A stretch of DNA of 64,000 nucleotides, taken from the NCBI GenBank assembly GCA_017935745.1, contig JAGBGX010000019.1, positions 1 through 64,000 of the forward strand, given 5' to 3'. Of the stretch, positions 1 to 8,299 are shown one piece after another; position 1 is the first letter of the stretch; each line of letters starts with the position of its first letter. Position numbers and translations under genes: made by a program. Below the pieces are notes generated by a model. The model saw only the letters and a program-made list of their open reading frames with translations, did no database searches and was not told the DNA's origin. This stretch comes from Treponema sp. (GTDB taxonomy: Bacteria > Spirochaetota > Spirochaetia > Treponematales > Treponemataceae).

Positions 1-19
1 AATCCTGTTGACAAGTCTG

Positions 20-450
20 ATTATATCACAAAACGAATTAAAACCAAACCACAACCAAAACAAACTTCATCGGGAGTGTTATAAATTATATCACAAAACG
101 AATTAAAACCAAACCACAACCTCTATCTTCTCGTTCTGCTTGATGTCCTGATTATATCACAAAACGAATTAAAACCAAACCACAACTCAATGCTGATTCT
201 GGGCGATAATGCGTACATTATATCACAAAACGAATTAAAACCAAACCACAACACAACGGCTCTGTTCAGAAATCGCTTACATATTATATCACAAAACGAA
301 TTAAAACCAAACCACAACATCCGCTTCATGTACTTGTCAAGAGTAATCATTATATCACAAAACGAATTAAAACCAAACCACAACCGTGAGGATGTTGTTC
401 GTGGACTTTTTGCTATTATATCACAAAACGAATTAAAACCAAACCACAAC
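20..450 (-). CRISPR. CRISPR array, type II-like, 7 repeats, open at the left window edge
   Basis: Seven identical 36-bp repeats begin at 20, 85, 151, 217, 283, 349 and 415. They are separated by six unique spacers, one of 29 bp and five of 30 bp. Bases 1-19 look like part of a further spacer, so the array probably continues left. On the minus strand each repeat starts GTTGTGGTTTGG and ends TGTGATATAAT. Repeats of 36 bp with 30-bp spacers, a GTTGT start and an ATAAT end resemble type II-C arrays such as that of Neisseria, so minus is the likely crRNA strand. Each repeat ends in a perfect extended -10 (TGATATAAT). No cas gene or tracrRNA anti-repeat is visible in the window. Confidence 0.97.
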
Positions 451-575
451 TGTTTTTCACACGTTTCGGGCAACCGACGGTGGATTACTTCTCAGATTCT
501 CCAATCCTGCCGCAGTTCCCATATAATGACTGAATGCAATTTGATAAATCAATAAAGCGGTGCAAAACTTTCCGT

Positions 576-605
576 TTGCGGAACAGTCGCAAAATATGGT
601 AGAAT
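576..605 (+). promoter_or_regulatory. Promoter of hydF, probably leaderless
   Basis: TTGCGG (576-581) is followed by an 18-bp spacer and TAGAAT (600-605). The hydF ATG lies only 6 nt after the -10 box and no Shine-Dalgarno sequence is seen. Transcription would therefore start at or next to the ATG. Confidence 0.5.
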
Positions 606-611
606 TCGCGC

Positions 612-1814
612 ATGAAACTGAACGAAACACCATCAGGCAGCCGGATCCACATTGCGTTTTTCGGGCGGCGCAACGCGGGCAAGTCGAGCCTTGTAAACGC
701 GCTGACGTCCCAGCAGGTTTCGCTTGTCTCCGCCGTAAAGGGAACGACGACCGACCCCGTGCAGAGACCGATGGAGCTGCTTCCGCTCGGGCCTGCCGTC
801 ATCATCGACACACCGGGAACGGACGACGAGGGCGAGCTTGGAATGCTCCGGGTCGAAAGAACGCGGGAAACGCTTTCGCGCACAGACATCGCAGTGCTGG
901 CAGCCGATGCCGCGCAGGGACTTTCGGCGCAGGATGAAGAATGGACGGCGGAATTTTCAGCGCGGAAGATTCCGTTCATCGTAGCGTACAACAAGGCAGA
1001 CCTGCTTCCAGAAATTCCTCGCAACACTAAGGAGAATGAAGTCTACGTGAGCGCGCTGACAGGCTGGAACATGGACGCGCTCAGGGAAAAAATCGGCTCG
1101 TTCGCCGGGACGCTGAAAAAGCCGCGCCGTCTTTTGGAAGGGCTGATTTCCGCGGGAGACATGGGCGTCCTTGTGATTCCAGTTGACGAATCCGCGCCGA
1201 AGGGACGCATCATCCTGCCGCAGCAACAGGCTATCCGCGAGATTCTTGACGCGCACGCATCATTCGCCGCCTGCCGGCCGGAGGAGCTTCCGCAGACGCT
1301 TTCGCTCCTTTCAAAAAAGCCCGCGCTTGTCATCACGGACTCGCAGGCATTCGCTTCTGTTGCGCGGAACACGCCGCCGGATATTCCGCTCACTTCGTTT
1401 TCAATCCTGCTCGCGCGCGCAAAGGGAGACCTGCCGCTGCTTGTCCGCGGCGCGCAGTTTCTTTCCTCGCTGAAGGACGGCGACACAGTCCTTGTTTCGG
1501 AAGCCTGCACGCACCGCCGCCAATGCCGCGACATCGGAACAGTCCAGATTCCCGCGCTCGTGCGGAAGTTCAGCGGAGCGCAGCCGCGGTTCGTCTTTTC
1601 CTCAGGCGCAGAATTTCCGCAGCAGCTGGAGGAATACGCGCTCATCATTCACTGCGGAGGCTGCATGATTACAGAAACCGAAATGAAAAGCCGCCTTGCG
1701 CGCGCCCAGAAAGCCGGAACGCCTATTGTCAACTACGGAATCGCGCTCGCGCAGATGAACGGAATCCTTGAGCGCAGCATCGCGCCGTTCCGTGCGGAAC
1801 TGGAAGTCCAGTGA
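612..1814 (+). CDS. hydF: [FeFe]-hydrogenase maturation GTPase HydF
   Basis: HydF is the GTPase scaffold on which HydE and HydG build the 2Fe subcluster of [FeFe] hydrogenase before its transfer to HydA. The 400-aa protein has a GTPase domain with P-loop GRRNAGKS at about residues 18-25, a G2 Thr in KGTTTD, G3 DTPG and G4 NKAD. Its C-terminal half carries the HydF cluster ligands CTH and HCGGCM. Length is normal for the family. hydE, hydG and hydA are not in the window, so it is an orphan here. Codons are GC-rich like the core genes. The ATG at 612 sits 6 nt after a -10 box. Confidence 0.93.
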   Translation: MKLNETPSGSRIHIAFFGRRNAGKSSLVNALTSQQVSLVSAVKGTTTDPVQRPMELLPLGPAVIIDTPGTDDEGELGMLRVERTRETLSRTDIAVLAADAAQGLSAQDEEWTAEFSARKIPFIVAYNKADLLPEIPRNTKENEVYVSALTGWNMDALREKIGSFAGTLKKPRRLLEGLISAGDMGVLVIPVDESAPKGRIILPQQQAIREILDAHASFAACRPEELPQTLSLLSKKPALVITDSQAFASVARNTPPDIPLTSFSILLARAKGDLPLLVRGAQFLSSLKDGDTVLVSEACTHRRQCRDIGTVQIPALVRKFSGAQPRFVFSSGAEFPQQLEEYALIIHCGGCMITETEMKSRLARAQKAGTPIVNYGIALAQMNGILERSIAPFRAELEVQ

Positions 1815-1875
1815 GGAGGCGGAAAAGCAGGCAGATGACATGAAGAACAGCGCCGTTTCTTTCAGCCTTTTATCA

Positions 1876-2325
1876 TCAGCTGATACCTTTGTAAAGGCAC
1901 ACATAGTCCTTCAGCTCAGCAAAGCCGTTTTTTTGATAGAAGGCAAATGCAGGAACATTCCGTCTGGTTTCCAAAAAAACAGCAGCTATCTGCTGTGCCT
2001 TGGCATACTGCTCAACTTTTTTCAGAAACGCCGAACCCAAGCCTCGTCCCTGCCGCTTTTCTTCAACACAAAATTCAAAGATATAGTATTCCGTTCCCGA
2101 ACACCAGTGCAGGACACTGCCCAAAGATATGCCTGCAAGCCTGCCGTCTTCAAACAAGCCCAGCGATAAGGAATTCACATTGCCAGTCAAATCAGAAATA
2201 TAGCGGTGAAGCTGCTCCGGGTCACTCCAGTCGTCATTCCACGGTTCCTTTATGAAAACTGCTGCAAACAGAGATTTTATTTCTTCCATATAACAACTGA
2301 CATCAAGCCTCTTTACTTCAATCAT
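1876..2325 (-). CDS. GNAT family N-acetyltransferase
   Basis: A 149-aa cytoplasmic acetyl-CoA-dependent transferase. The acetyl-CoA pyrophosphate loop is RQGRGLGS (motif A), followed by the usual C-terminal AFAFYQKNGF segment that closes the GNAT fold. Start 2325 (ATG ATT GAA) is chosen because GGAGA lies 5 nt upstream; the frame stays open for 16 more codons upstream without a better ribosome site. It is convergent with hydF and more AT-rich than it. The substrate cannot be deduced. Confidence 0.8.
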   Translation of the reverse strand: MIEVKRLDVSCYMEEIKSLFAAVFIKEPWNDDWSDPEQLHRYISDLTGNVNSLSLGLFEDGRLAGISLGSVLHWCSGTEYYIFEFCVEEKRQGRGLGSAFLKKVEQYAKAQQIAAVFLETRRNVPAFAFYQKNGFAELKDYVCLYKGIS

Positions 2326-2408
2326 ACAGTTCTCCAAAATACAAAATATCAGAATCAAATTTATTTTCTTCAATTATGCATTTCCACAGAATTTATTCAA
2401 GATTCCAG

Positions 2409-2437
2409 TTGACAGAACAAGCAGAAATGAATATACT
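2409..2437 (+). promoter_or_regulatory. Sigma-70 promoter of the ArsR regulator gene
   Basis: TTGACA (2409-2414), a 17-bp spacer and TATACT (2432-2437) lie 43 bp before the regulator ATG. TGAA half-sites like those of the downstream operator occur at 2428 and 2443, so autoregulation is plausible. Confidence 0.65.
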
Positions 2438-2479
2438 ACTATTGAACAATTGAGAAATCATTCAAATAAAGAGGATTTC

Positions 2480-2803
2480 ATGGCGAAAGATCCAAAGCAA
2501 ACAATACGGAATATGCTGCCCGAGGATGATGTCATATACAGTCTTGCAGAGCTTTTCAAAATGTTCGGCGATCCGACACGGGCAAAAATCCTTCAGTGCC
2601 TGCAAATTCGCGATCTGTATGTAGGAGAGCTTGCTGATATTTTGGAAATGAGCATTTCTGCTGTGTCCCATCAGCTGCGGGTTTTGCGCTCGGCAAAGCT
2701 GGTAAAGGGAACTAAGGAAGGCAAGGAAGTAAAATACTCTCTGGACGATGACCATGTCACCAAAATTTTGAAATACGGCTTAATGCACGTTAATGAAAAG
2801 TAA
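2480..2803 (+). CDS. ArsR/SmtB-family zinc-type metal sensor repressor (CzrA-like)
   Basis: A 107-aa winged-helix repressor. The recognition helix is in SISAVSHQLRVLRSA. The C-terminal helix reads D-D-H-x10-H-x2-E, the alpha5 metal site (D-x-H-x10-H-x2-E/H) known from CzrA and SmtB, which bind Zn(II) or Co(II). The alpha3 Cys motif of CadC/ArsR is absent. Start 2480 has AGAGGA 6 nt upstream; an earlier in-frame start at 2450 lacks a ribosome site. It precedes the HMA and ATPase genes it presumably controls. A terminator separates it from them. Confidence 0.88.
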   Translation: MAKDPKQTIRNMLPEDDVIYSLAELFKMFGDPTRAKILQCLQIRDLYVGELADILEMSISAVSHQLRVLRSAKLVKGTKEGKEVKYSLDDDHVTKILKYGLMHVNEK

Positions 2804-2806
2804 ATG

Positions 2807-2830
2807 CACGGCAGAAAAAGCCGTGTTTTT
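2807..2830 (+). terminator. Intrinsic terminator after the ArsR gene
   Basis: Stem CACGGC/GCCGTG with an A-rich loop, followed by TTTTT. It separates the regulator transcript from the HMA/ATPase transcript. Confidence 0.75.
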
Positions 2831-2839
2831 AGGAATTAT

Positions 2840-2859
2840 AATTGAATAATTATTCAATT
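2840..2859. promoter_or_regulatory. Candidate ArsR operator, perfect 20-bp palindrome
   Basis: AATTGAATAATTATTCAATT is its own reverse complement. Its core TGAA-N6-TTCA matches the known CzrA/SmtB operator form. It lies 50 bp before the HMA gene, in the region where that transcript's promoter should be. Confidence 0.7.
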
Positions 2860-2909
2860 ATATAAATATTCAACATATATCAACAGACATAAAATTTCGG
2901 AGGTATCGT

Positions 2910-3128
2910 ATGAAAAAGGTATTTAAGCTGGAAGATTTAGACTGTGCGAACTGTGCGGCAAAAATGGAAAGAGCGATTGCCAAAATTGACGGTGTAACCG
3001 CCGCAACCGTAAACTTTATAAGCCAGAAACTGTCAATCGAAGCTGACGATGCAAAATTTGAAAGCATTATACAGCAGGCTGTAAAGGCATGCAAAAAGGT
3101 AGAGCCCGACTGCAAGATTATTCTCTAA
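2910..3128 (+). CDS. Stand-alone HMA-domain metallochaperone
   Basis: A 72-aa protein consisting of one heavy-metal-associated domain (ferredoxin-like fold) with the metal-binding loop DCANC near residue 12-16. Such domains are usually fused to the N-terminus of P1B ATPases. Here the adjacent ATPase lacks one, so this gene looks like the detached N-terminal domain acting in trans. CGGAGG lies 6 nt before the ATG. It is co-directional with the ATPase, 66 bp away, and probably co-transcribed. Confidence 0.85.
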   Translation: MKKVFKLEDLDCANCAAKMERAIAKIDGVTAATVNFISQKLSIEADDAKFESIIQQAVKACKKVEPDCKIIL

Positions 3129-3194
3129 TAAGTGAACCTTAACGCACATCATCGGAGCATAAAATCTTCCGCACAAATATCAGGAGTACATAGT

Positions 3195-5114
3195 ATGAAA
3201 ACACTGTCAATGAGCAGAAAGGAAAAGAAAAATGCAATCCGCATACTTATATCGCTCGGTCTGTTCAGTATCATTTTCATTGCAGATTTAGTTATCGGGC
3301 TTGCCGAAGTGTTTGCGGACGGATATGGCTGGCTGTTTTCCTTTGCTCTGTATCTGGCTGTGTATCTGATAATCGGACATGATGTGCTGTGGAAGGCAAT
3401 CCGCAATATAGCGCACGGCCAGGTATTCGATGAAAATTTTTTGATGTGCGTTGCTACACTCGGTGCATTTGCGCTCGGCATATACAGAGGTGTGAAGGGA
3501 CAAAAAATAGAAGGATTTGACGAAGCGTGCGCGGTGCTGCTGTTCTATCAGGTGGGCGAGTGGTTTCAGTCGTATGCCACGGGAAAGTCGCGCAAGTCAA
3601 TTTCCACGCTGATGGACATCCGCCCCGATTATGCAAACATCAAGCGCGGAGACAGCTATGAGCAGGCTGATCCAAGCGAAGTCAAGGCCGGGGACATAAT
3701 CATCATCAATCCGGGAGAAAAAATTCCTCTGGACGGCGTTATCATAAAAGGCGCAGCAACACTCGATACAAAAGCATTGACAGGTGAATCAGCTCCGCGT
3801 GATGTTTCCGTCGGCGGAGAAGTCATAAGCGGTTGCGTGAATTTGACATCGCAAATTGAAGTGAGAGTTACGAAAGCATTTTACGATTCTACCGTTTCCA
3901 AAATTCTTGATCTTGTGGAAAATGCTTCAAGCCAAAAATCAAAAGCCGAAAACTTCATCACCAAATTCGCAAAGTACTACACGCCTGCGGTTGTCGGTGT
4001 GGCAGTACTGCTTGCTGTCATTCCCGGCGCAATCACTTCCGGCTGGTCAACGTGGGTATACCGCGCGCTGAGCTTTCTGGTCGTGTCATGTCCGTGCGCC
4101 CTTGTTATTTCCATACCGCTGTCATTTTTTGCAGGCATCGGCGCGGCTTCAAGGCACGGCATTTTAATCAAAGGCTCAAGCTACCTTGAAAAATTCAATA
4201 AGTCATCCCTGTTCGTCTTTGACAAAACAGGAACGCTTACAAAGGGAACGTTCGCTGTAGTGAAAGTCACTCCTGAAAGCAGCAAGGATGAAATTATCCG
4301 GCTTGCAGCTGCCGCAGAACAAGACTCGAATCATCCGATTGCGCGTTCGATTGCTGCCGCTTATGGCAAGGAAGCTGAAAAAGGATTTACGCTTACTGCC
4401 TGCGCGGGTGCGGGCATCATTGCTGTGCGCGGCGATGAAAAAATTTTGTGCGGCAACGAAAAGCTGATGGAGCAAAACAACATTCAGTTTGAAAAAGAAA
4501 ACGGAACCGGCACGGTTGTGTATGTGGCACGCAACGGAGAATTCAGAGGCTCGCTTTTGATAGCTGATGAAATCAAGGAAGAGTCCGCACAAGTTATCAG
4601 CGAGCTCAATGCAATGGGCTGCCAGACTTTCATGCTTACGGGCGATAACGAAGCAACTGCAAAAAGCGTTGCAAGCAGGATTGGACTTACGGGCTACAAG
4701 GCATCGCTCCTGCCGCAGGACAAAGTTGAAGAAGTCAGCAAAATGCTGCGGACGAAAAAGCAGAAAGATGTGCTGTGCTTTGTCGGAGACGGAATCAACG
4801 ATGCGCCTGTTCTCATGCGTTCCGACATAGGCATCGCCATGGGCGGCGCAGGAAGCGATGCGGCAATCGAAGCGTCTGACATTGTTTTGATGAAAGATGA
4901 CCTGCGCGGAATTCCGATTGCAAAGCGCATCGCAAGAAAAACAATGGCGGCTGTGTCAGAAAACATTTGGTTCTCACTTACCGTTAAGCTTGCCATTCTT
5001 GCGCTGTCGGCATTCGGCATTGCAAACATGTGGATTGCTGTATTCGGGGACGTGGGCGTAGCTGTGCTTGCAATACTCAACGCAATGCGCGTCAACACGC
5101 AGTACACTGTCTGA
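3195..5114 (+). CDS. zntA: P1B-type Zn2+/Cd2+-exporting ATPase without its own HMA domain
   Basis: A 639-aa inner-membrane metal pump. Visible landmarks are the actuator loop (T)GES, membrane motif CPC in SCPCALVIS, phosphorylation motif DKTGTLT, the SNHP motif of the nucleotide domain and hinge GDGINDAP. The last helix contains DVGVAVLAILNAMR, the Asp-containing TM8 signature of Zn/Cd/Pb pumps rather than Cu pumps. The N-terminal HMA domain is missing and is encoded by the gene just upstream. Start 3195 is chosen for AGGAG at 3182-3186; the frame is open to 3132 but without a good site. Confidence 0.9.
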   Translation: MKTLSMSRKEKKNAIRILISLGLFSIIFIADLVIGLAEVFADGYGWLFSFALYLAVYLIIGHDVLWKAIRNIAHGQVFDENFLMCVATLGAFALGIYRGVKGQKIEGFDEACAVLLFYQVGEWFQSYATGKSRKSISTLMDIRPDYANIKRGDSYEQADPSEVKAGDIIIINPGEKIPLDGVIIKGAATLDTKALTGESAPRDVSVGGEVISGCVNLTSQIEVRVTKAFYDSTVSKILDLVENASSQKSKAENFITKFAKYYTPAVVGVAVLLAVIPGAITSGWSTWVYRALSFLVVSCPCALVISIPLSFFAGIGAASRHGILIKGSSYLEKFNKSSLFVFDKTGTLTKGTFAVVKVTPESSKDEIIRLAAAAEQDSNHPIARSIAAAYGKEAEKGFTLTACAGAGIIAVRGDEKILCGNEKLMEQNNIQFEKENGTGTVVYVARNGEFRGSLLIADEIKEESAQVISELNAMGCQTFMLTGDNEATAKSVASRIGLTGYKASLLPQDKVEEVSKMLRTKKQKDVLCFVGDGINDAPVLMRSDIGIAMGGAGSDAAIEASDIVLMKDDLRGIPIAKRIARKTMAAVSENIWFSLTVKLAILALSAFGIANMWIAVFGDVGVAVLAILNAMRVNTQYTV

Positions 5115-5131
5115 AAATTCTTCCTTAAAAA

Positions 5132-5382
5132 ACCATCATTGAACGATTCTTCAGAATCGAGAAATGATGGTATTGTGCGCGAGGCAGTGTCTGCCCCGCG
5201 CATACGTTGATAAAACAGTTTCGCAAAAAACTGTGAGTTAAAAACAGCAACGCTTATTTTAACTGCTGTTTTTAAACGTTCCTTAAAATGTGCCACCGCA
5301 GAAAGTTTCAACTTCCGAGGACGGCACATTCGTGTGCGAAAGCACACAGTTTAATAAGGACAGTTTGCAACGCAAACTGAAG
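5132..5382. other. Array of seven consecutive RNA hairpins in the intergenic gap
   Basis: The gap between the convergent ATPase and lysozyme genes is nearly all inverted repeats. Hairpins lie at 5132-5171 (ACCATCATT/AATGATGGT with an inner CGATTC/GAATCG stem), 5177-5201 (GCGCG-a-GGCAG arms), 5215-5234 (ACAGTTT/AAACTGT), 5238-5275 (TTAAAAACAGCA arms), 5288-5329 (ATGTGCC/GGCACAT), 5332-5347 (GTGTGC-GAAA-GCACAC) and 5361-5379 (CAGTTTGC/GCAAACTG). The pair 5215-5280 recurs in altered form at 5361-5424: an AAACTG stem, then a GTTAAAAACAGC stem ending in TTTTTAAACGTTC. No gene is seen. Confidence 0.75.
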
Positions 5383-5419
5383 TTAAAAACAGCCACACTA
5401 TTTGTGTGGCTGTTTTTAA
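5383..5419. terminator. Bidirectional intrinsic terminator
   Basis: Perfect 16-bp arms TTAAAAACAGCCACAC and its complement around loop TATTT. There are T-runs on both strands, between the two convergent genes. Confidence 0.85.
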
Positions 5420-5429
5420 ACGTTCTTCC

Positions 5430-6260
5430 TCACTCCCTGACAATCATGATGTTCACATCGCACTTTCTGCGGACTCCGGGAACGCGCTTGGGGGAATAGT
5501 GCTGCCAGTAGTCGAAATGGTACGGCGTCTGCGGAACATCGCTGTAGTCAGCGTACCACATCTTGCAGCCGGAAAGCTGCTCAAGATCCAGCCGCATCGT
5601 CTGCCAGGTGAGGTTCGCGTAGACCATCGGCTCGTAGCCTGCCTCGCGCACACGCTCGCAGAACAGGACGGCGTTCCTCGTGAACTGCCCGGCTGAAACG
5701 CAGTCTGTGCGCGCCTCTTCCCAGGCGATGTTCTCCGGGTCGTACACAACGGGCAGCGTGATGCTGTAGCCCCGTATAAGCTCAAGCACGAATTCCGCCT
5801 CTTCAAGCGCCTCTTCGTCAGAAACCGCCTGGGAAAAAACATAGACGCCCACGTCAAGCCCGGCATCAAGCGCGCCCCTGATGTTCCTCTTGAAATGCTC
5901 GTCCTCGTGCAGGATTCCGCTCTGGTAGCCGCGCCACGCAGCACGCAGGATTACAAAGTCATAGCCGCCCGCGCGCAGCTTCTTCCAGTCCACGTCCTTG
6001 TCATGCCGGGAAATGTCCACGCCCTGGCGAACCGAAAAGCCCGCGCCGTCATAGAACATCTTTGACTTTTCCCGCCGGAACAGCTGCGCCTCGTAGCCGT
6101 GCCTTTTGATGTTCGGATTGATTTTGACGACCTGCGGCTCCCCGTAATAGTCGATAAAGCCGATTTCATCAGACCCGCACTCGGGAACTGCGGGAACCGT
6201 CTTGCAGCCGGAAGCGGACAGCCACACTGCGGCCGCCGCAGCGAAAAAAATTGCGCGCAT
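5430..6260 (-). CDS. GH25-family muramidase (lysozyme) lipoprotein
   Basis: A 276-aa exported protein with a lipoprotein signal (lipobox LSASGC, Cys19) and a glycoside hydrolase 25 domain from about residue 78. Family marks are GVDISRHDKDVDW at the first strand, the acidic catalytic pair in VYDPENI, and YWQHY plus the terminal DVNIM block. It would cut the beta-1,4 MurNAc-GlcNAc bond of peptidoglycan, so remodelling or antagonism are both possible. A -10 TATACT preceded by TGA (extended -10) ends 6 nt before the ATG and no Shine-Dalgarno is seen. Confidence 0.85.
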   Translation of the reverse strand: MRAIFFAAAAAVWLSASGCKTVPAVPECGSDEIGFIDYYGEPQVVKINPNIKRHGYEAQLFRREKSKMFYDGAGFSVRQGVDISRHDKDVDWKKLRAGGYDFVILRAAWRGYQSGILHEDEHFKRNIRGALDAGLDVGVYVFSQAVSDEEALEEAEFVLELIRGYSITLPVVYDPENIAWEEARTDCVSAGQFTRNAVLFCERVREAGYEPMVYANLTWQTMRLDLEQLSGCKMWYADYSDVPQTPYHFDYWQHYSPKRVPGVRRKCDVNIMIVRE

Positions 6261-6408
6261 ATAGGCAGTATATCACAGGGCGGCGGGGAAAATCCATATT
6301 TAAAATCTCTATTGCAGCAAAAACTGAATTCAGCCTGCTGTATCATATAAAATCATCTGAGAAAATTTCCAGAATTTATCTCAAAGCACTGCCCGCCAGC
6401 GGTCCATC

Positions 6409-6981
6409 TCAAAAAGCAAGTCCGCCGCCGTACCCGCTGGATTCATCAGCGCCATCAGCTTTTTCCTCAGGCTCCCATGAGCGGCCGAATTCGGTGTCCT
6501 TGAACAGCGAGGCGAGGCCGGTTATCTGCTTGAGGCGCAGGATTTCGTCCTTGTCCATGCCGAGGTGCTTTGAAATCCACGCGTCGCCCCGCCCCAGCTC
6601 GTGCAGCTCGCGGACAATGTTGCTCATGAGATCCACGTCATGGGAGCCGCGCGCGCGGTTGTGGCGGATGGTGCTTGCCATGCAGTCGGCGGCGCCCTTG
6701 TCGATGACGGAGACGGGCATCATGCCGCGCTCGCGCTCGTAGATGTCGGCGTGTTCCTTCATGACGCGCCAGCGGTGGAAGCCGTCCACAATCGCGTAGG
6801 TGCCGTCTTTTTCGTTGTAGCAGCAGACAATCGGCATCGTGTAGCCGTCCTCCTTGATGCTGTCGTAGAGAAGCTTCATTTCCGGCGGAGCGACGCTGTT
6901 GGGGTTGTACGCGTTCGGGACAATCTTTTCAAACGGAACCGCGCGCACACGGTAGACCGGGCTTTCAAATTCATTTTTCAT
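6409..6981 (-). CDS. ibrB: ParB-like nuclease-domain protein, IbrB type
   Basis: A 190-aa protein with a ParB/sulfiredoxin-fold N-terminus: VPFEKIVPNAYNPN, then KLLYDSIKEDGYTMPIV, IVDGFHRW and RHNRARGSHD, the motif order of ParB N-terminal domains. A small helical part with an HTH-like stretch (WISKHLGMDKDEILRLKQI) follows. The start overlaps the end of the upstream gene by 11 bp. IbrB is known together with IbrA as a pair that activates prophage-linked eib genes in E. coli; the biochemistry is not established. The C-terminal tail is Gly/Glu-rich and probably disordered. Confidence 0.82.
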   Translation of the reverse strand: MKNEFESPVYRVRAVPFEKIVPNAYNPNSVAPPEMKLLYDSIKEDGYTMPIVCCYNEKDGTYAIVDGFHRWRVMKEHADIYERERGMMPVSVIDKGAADCMASTIRHNRARGSHDVDLMSNIVRELHELGRGDAWISKHLGMDKDEILRLKQITGLASLFKDTEFGRSWEPEEKADGADESSGYGGGLAF

Positions 6982-8299
6982 GGAGCAATCCTTTGTACCG
7001 TTCCTTGACGGCGTTTATGCGCTGCTGTTCCTGCCGGGAAAGCGCGAATCCCATCGTGCGGCAGGTGTGGTCGTTCTTGAGGATGCACAGGCACATCCGC
7101 TTCCAGCTGGGGATGTCCTTGGTGGACTTGATGTCGTCCGTGTCATCGGGTATGTCGCCGATAAAGACGATGCGCGAATTCTTCATCACGGTGTAGTTGG
7201 AGACGCCGTTGCGCCGGATGCGGTAGCCGTGGTCGAGCAGGTCCTGAATCACGTTCTCCTCAAGCCCGCCGCCCGTCTTGTGCCAGAATTCCATCGATGT
7301 CCTGAACTTCCTGATGTAGCTTGCGCGCAGCCGGGACGGAAGCGTGTCGAGCAGGAACTTCGTGTACGACTCCCACGAGTGCCCTTCGGGAAGCGTGATT
7401 CCCCGCCAGCCCATCGCCCTGCTCCTGCCGTAGATTGCGCCGAAATTCGCGCCGCGCACGCGCCCCACGAGCTTCGTCCAGATTTCAGGGTCGATGACGC
7501 GGTAGAGGTTCAGCGCCTCCTTGGAGCTGTCGTTGAACGGAGAGGCCACGCGCATCTGGTCGATCTTGACGCCCGCCTTGTAGTAGAGATCGTAGATGCG
7601 GTTGTACGTGTAGCCGAACTTCGCATTCGCCGTCCAGACATCGGAATTCGACCAGTCGTAGAGCGGGGACGCGCTCCACACGTCCTTGAACTGCCGCGAA
7701 ATCCAGCACGTCCCCTTGTAGCCGTACTTCTTGTTGACGATGGCGCTGTAGCGCTGCAGCGATTCGTCCGCGCGCAGCCCGAGCAGGCAGACCGTCCGCC
7801 CGTTTCCGTGCGACTCCTTGTAGAACCGCCCGAACTGCTTGGCAAGGTCCTCCTGATGCATGCGGTAGCGGTAGTGCGTGAACGGATTTTCCAGCGTGAC
7901 GACGTAGGGAAGCTCAGGGCGCGGCCGAACCCACAGCTCCTGCTTCGTGTCGTCCCACGGATACCAGTACATTTCGTAGCTGCTGAGCGCCGTCCGCGTC
8001 GCCATCGGAAGGCAGACCCAGTAGAGGTCGCAGCCGCCTTCGTCTTCCAGCGCGCGGAACGTTTCGGCGACGTACCTGGTGGTTGCCGAATACTGCGCCT
8101 CAAAGTCCTGATGGAAGACACCGATTGTGCGCTCAGGAAAAAATTTCCGCCGGAAGCCGAGCAGGAGGTTCAAAAGCAGCCCGCTGTCCTTCCCGCCGCT
8201 GAACGATATGTAGATGTTTTCAAATTCACGGAAAATATACCGAAACCGCTCCTGCACAGCCTCATAAACATTCTGGCTTCGGTAGCCCTTCACCATCAT
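6971..8299 (-). CDS. ibrA: PAPS-reductase-like DUF3440 protein, IbrA type
   Basis: A 442-aa cytoplasmic protein. The N-terminus holds the PP-loop ATP pyrophosphatase motif SGGKDS at residues 34-39, as in phosphoadenosine-phosphosulfate reductase relatives, followed by LLGLRADES and SPLYDWSNSDVW. The remaining 200 residues match the DUF3440 extension and end in KRMCLCILKNDHTCRTMGF. It is the partner of the ParB-like gene downstream (11-bp overlap) and begins inside the stop of the XRE gene (ATGA, 4-bp overlap), so the three are translationally coupled. Adenylation or sulfur transfer is possible but unproven. Confidence 0.85.
   Translation of the reverse strand: MMVKGYRSQNVYEAVQERFRYIFREFENIYISFSGGKDSGLLLNLLLGFRRKFFPERTIGVFHQDFEAQYSATTRYVAETFRALEDEGGCDLYWVCLPMATRTALSSYEMYWYPWDDTKQELWVRPRPELPYVVTLENPFTHYRYRMHQEDLAKQFGRFYKESHGNGRTVCLLGLRADESLQRYSAIVNKKYGYKGTCWISRQFKDVWSASPLYDWSNSDVWTANAKFGYTYNRIYDLYYKAGVKIDQMRVASPFNDSSKEALNLYRVIDPEIWTKLVGRVRGANFGAIYGRSRAMGWRGITLPEGHSWESYTKFLLDTLPSRLRASYIRKFRTSMEFWHKTGGGLEENVIQDLLDHGYRIRRNGVSNYTVMKNSRIVFIGDIPDDTDDIKSTKDIPSWKRMCLCILKNDHTCRTMGFALSRQEQQRINAVKERYKGLLHEK

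Noticed and set aside
123-555. Open frames on both strands across the CRISPR array with a repeating peptide
   Set aside because: The frames exist only because repeat plus spacer is 66 bp, a multiple of three; no ribosome site and the peptide is the translated repeat.
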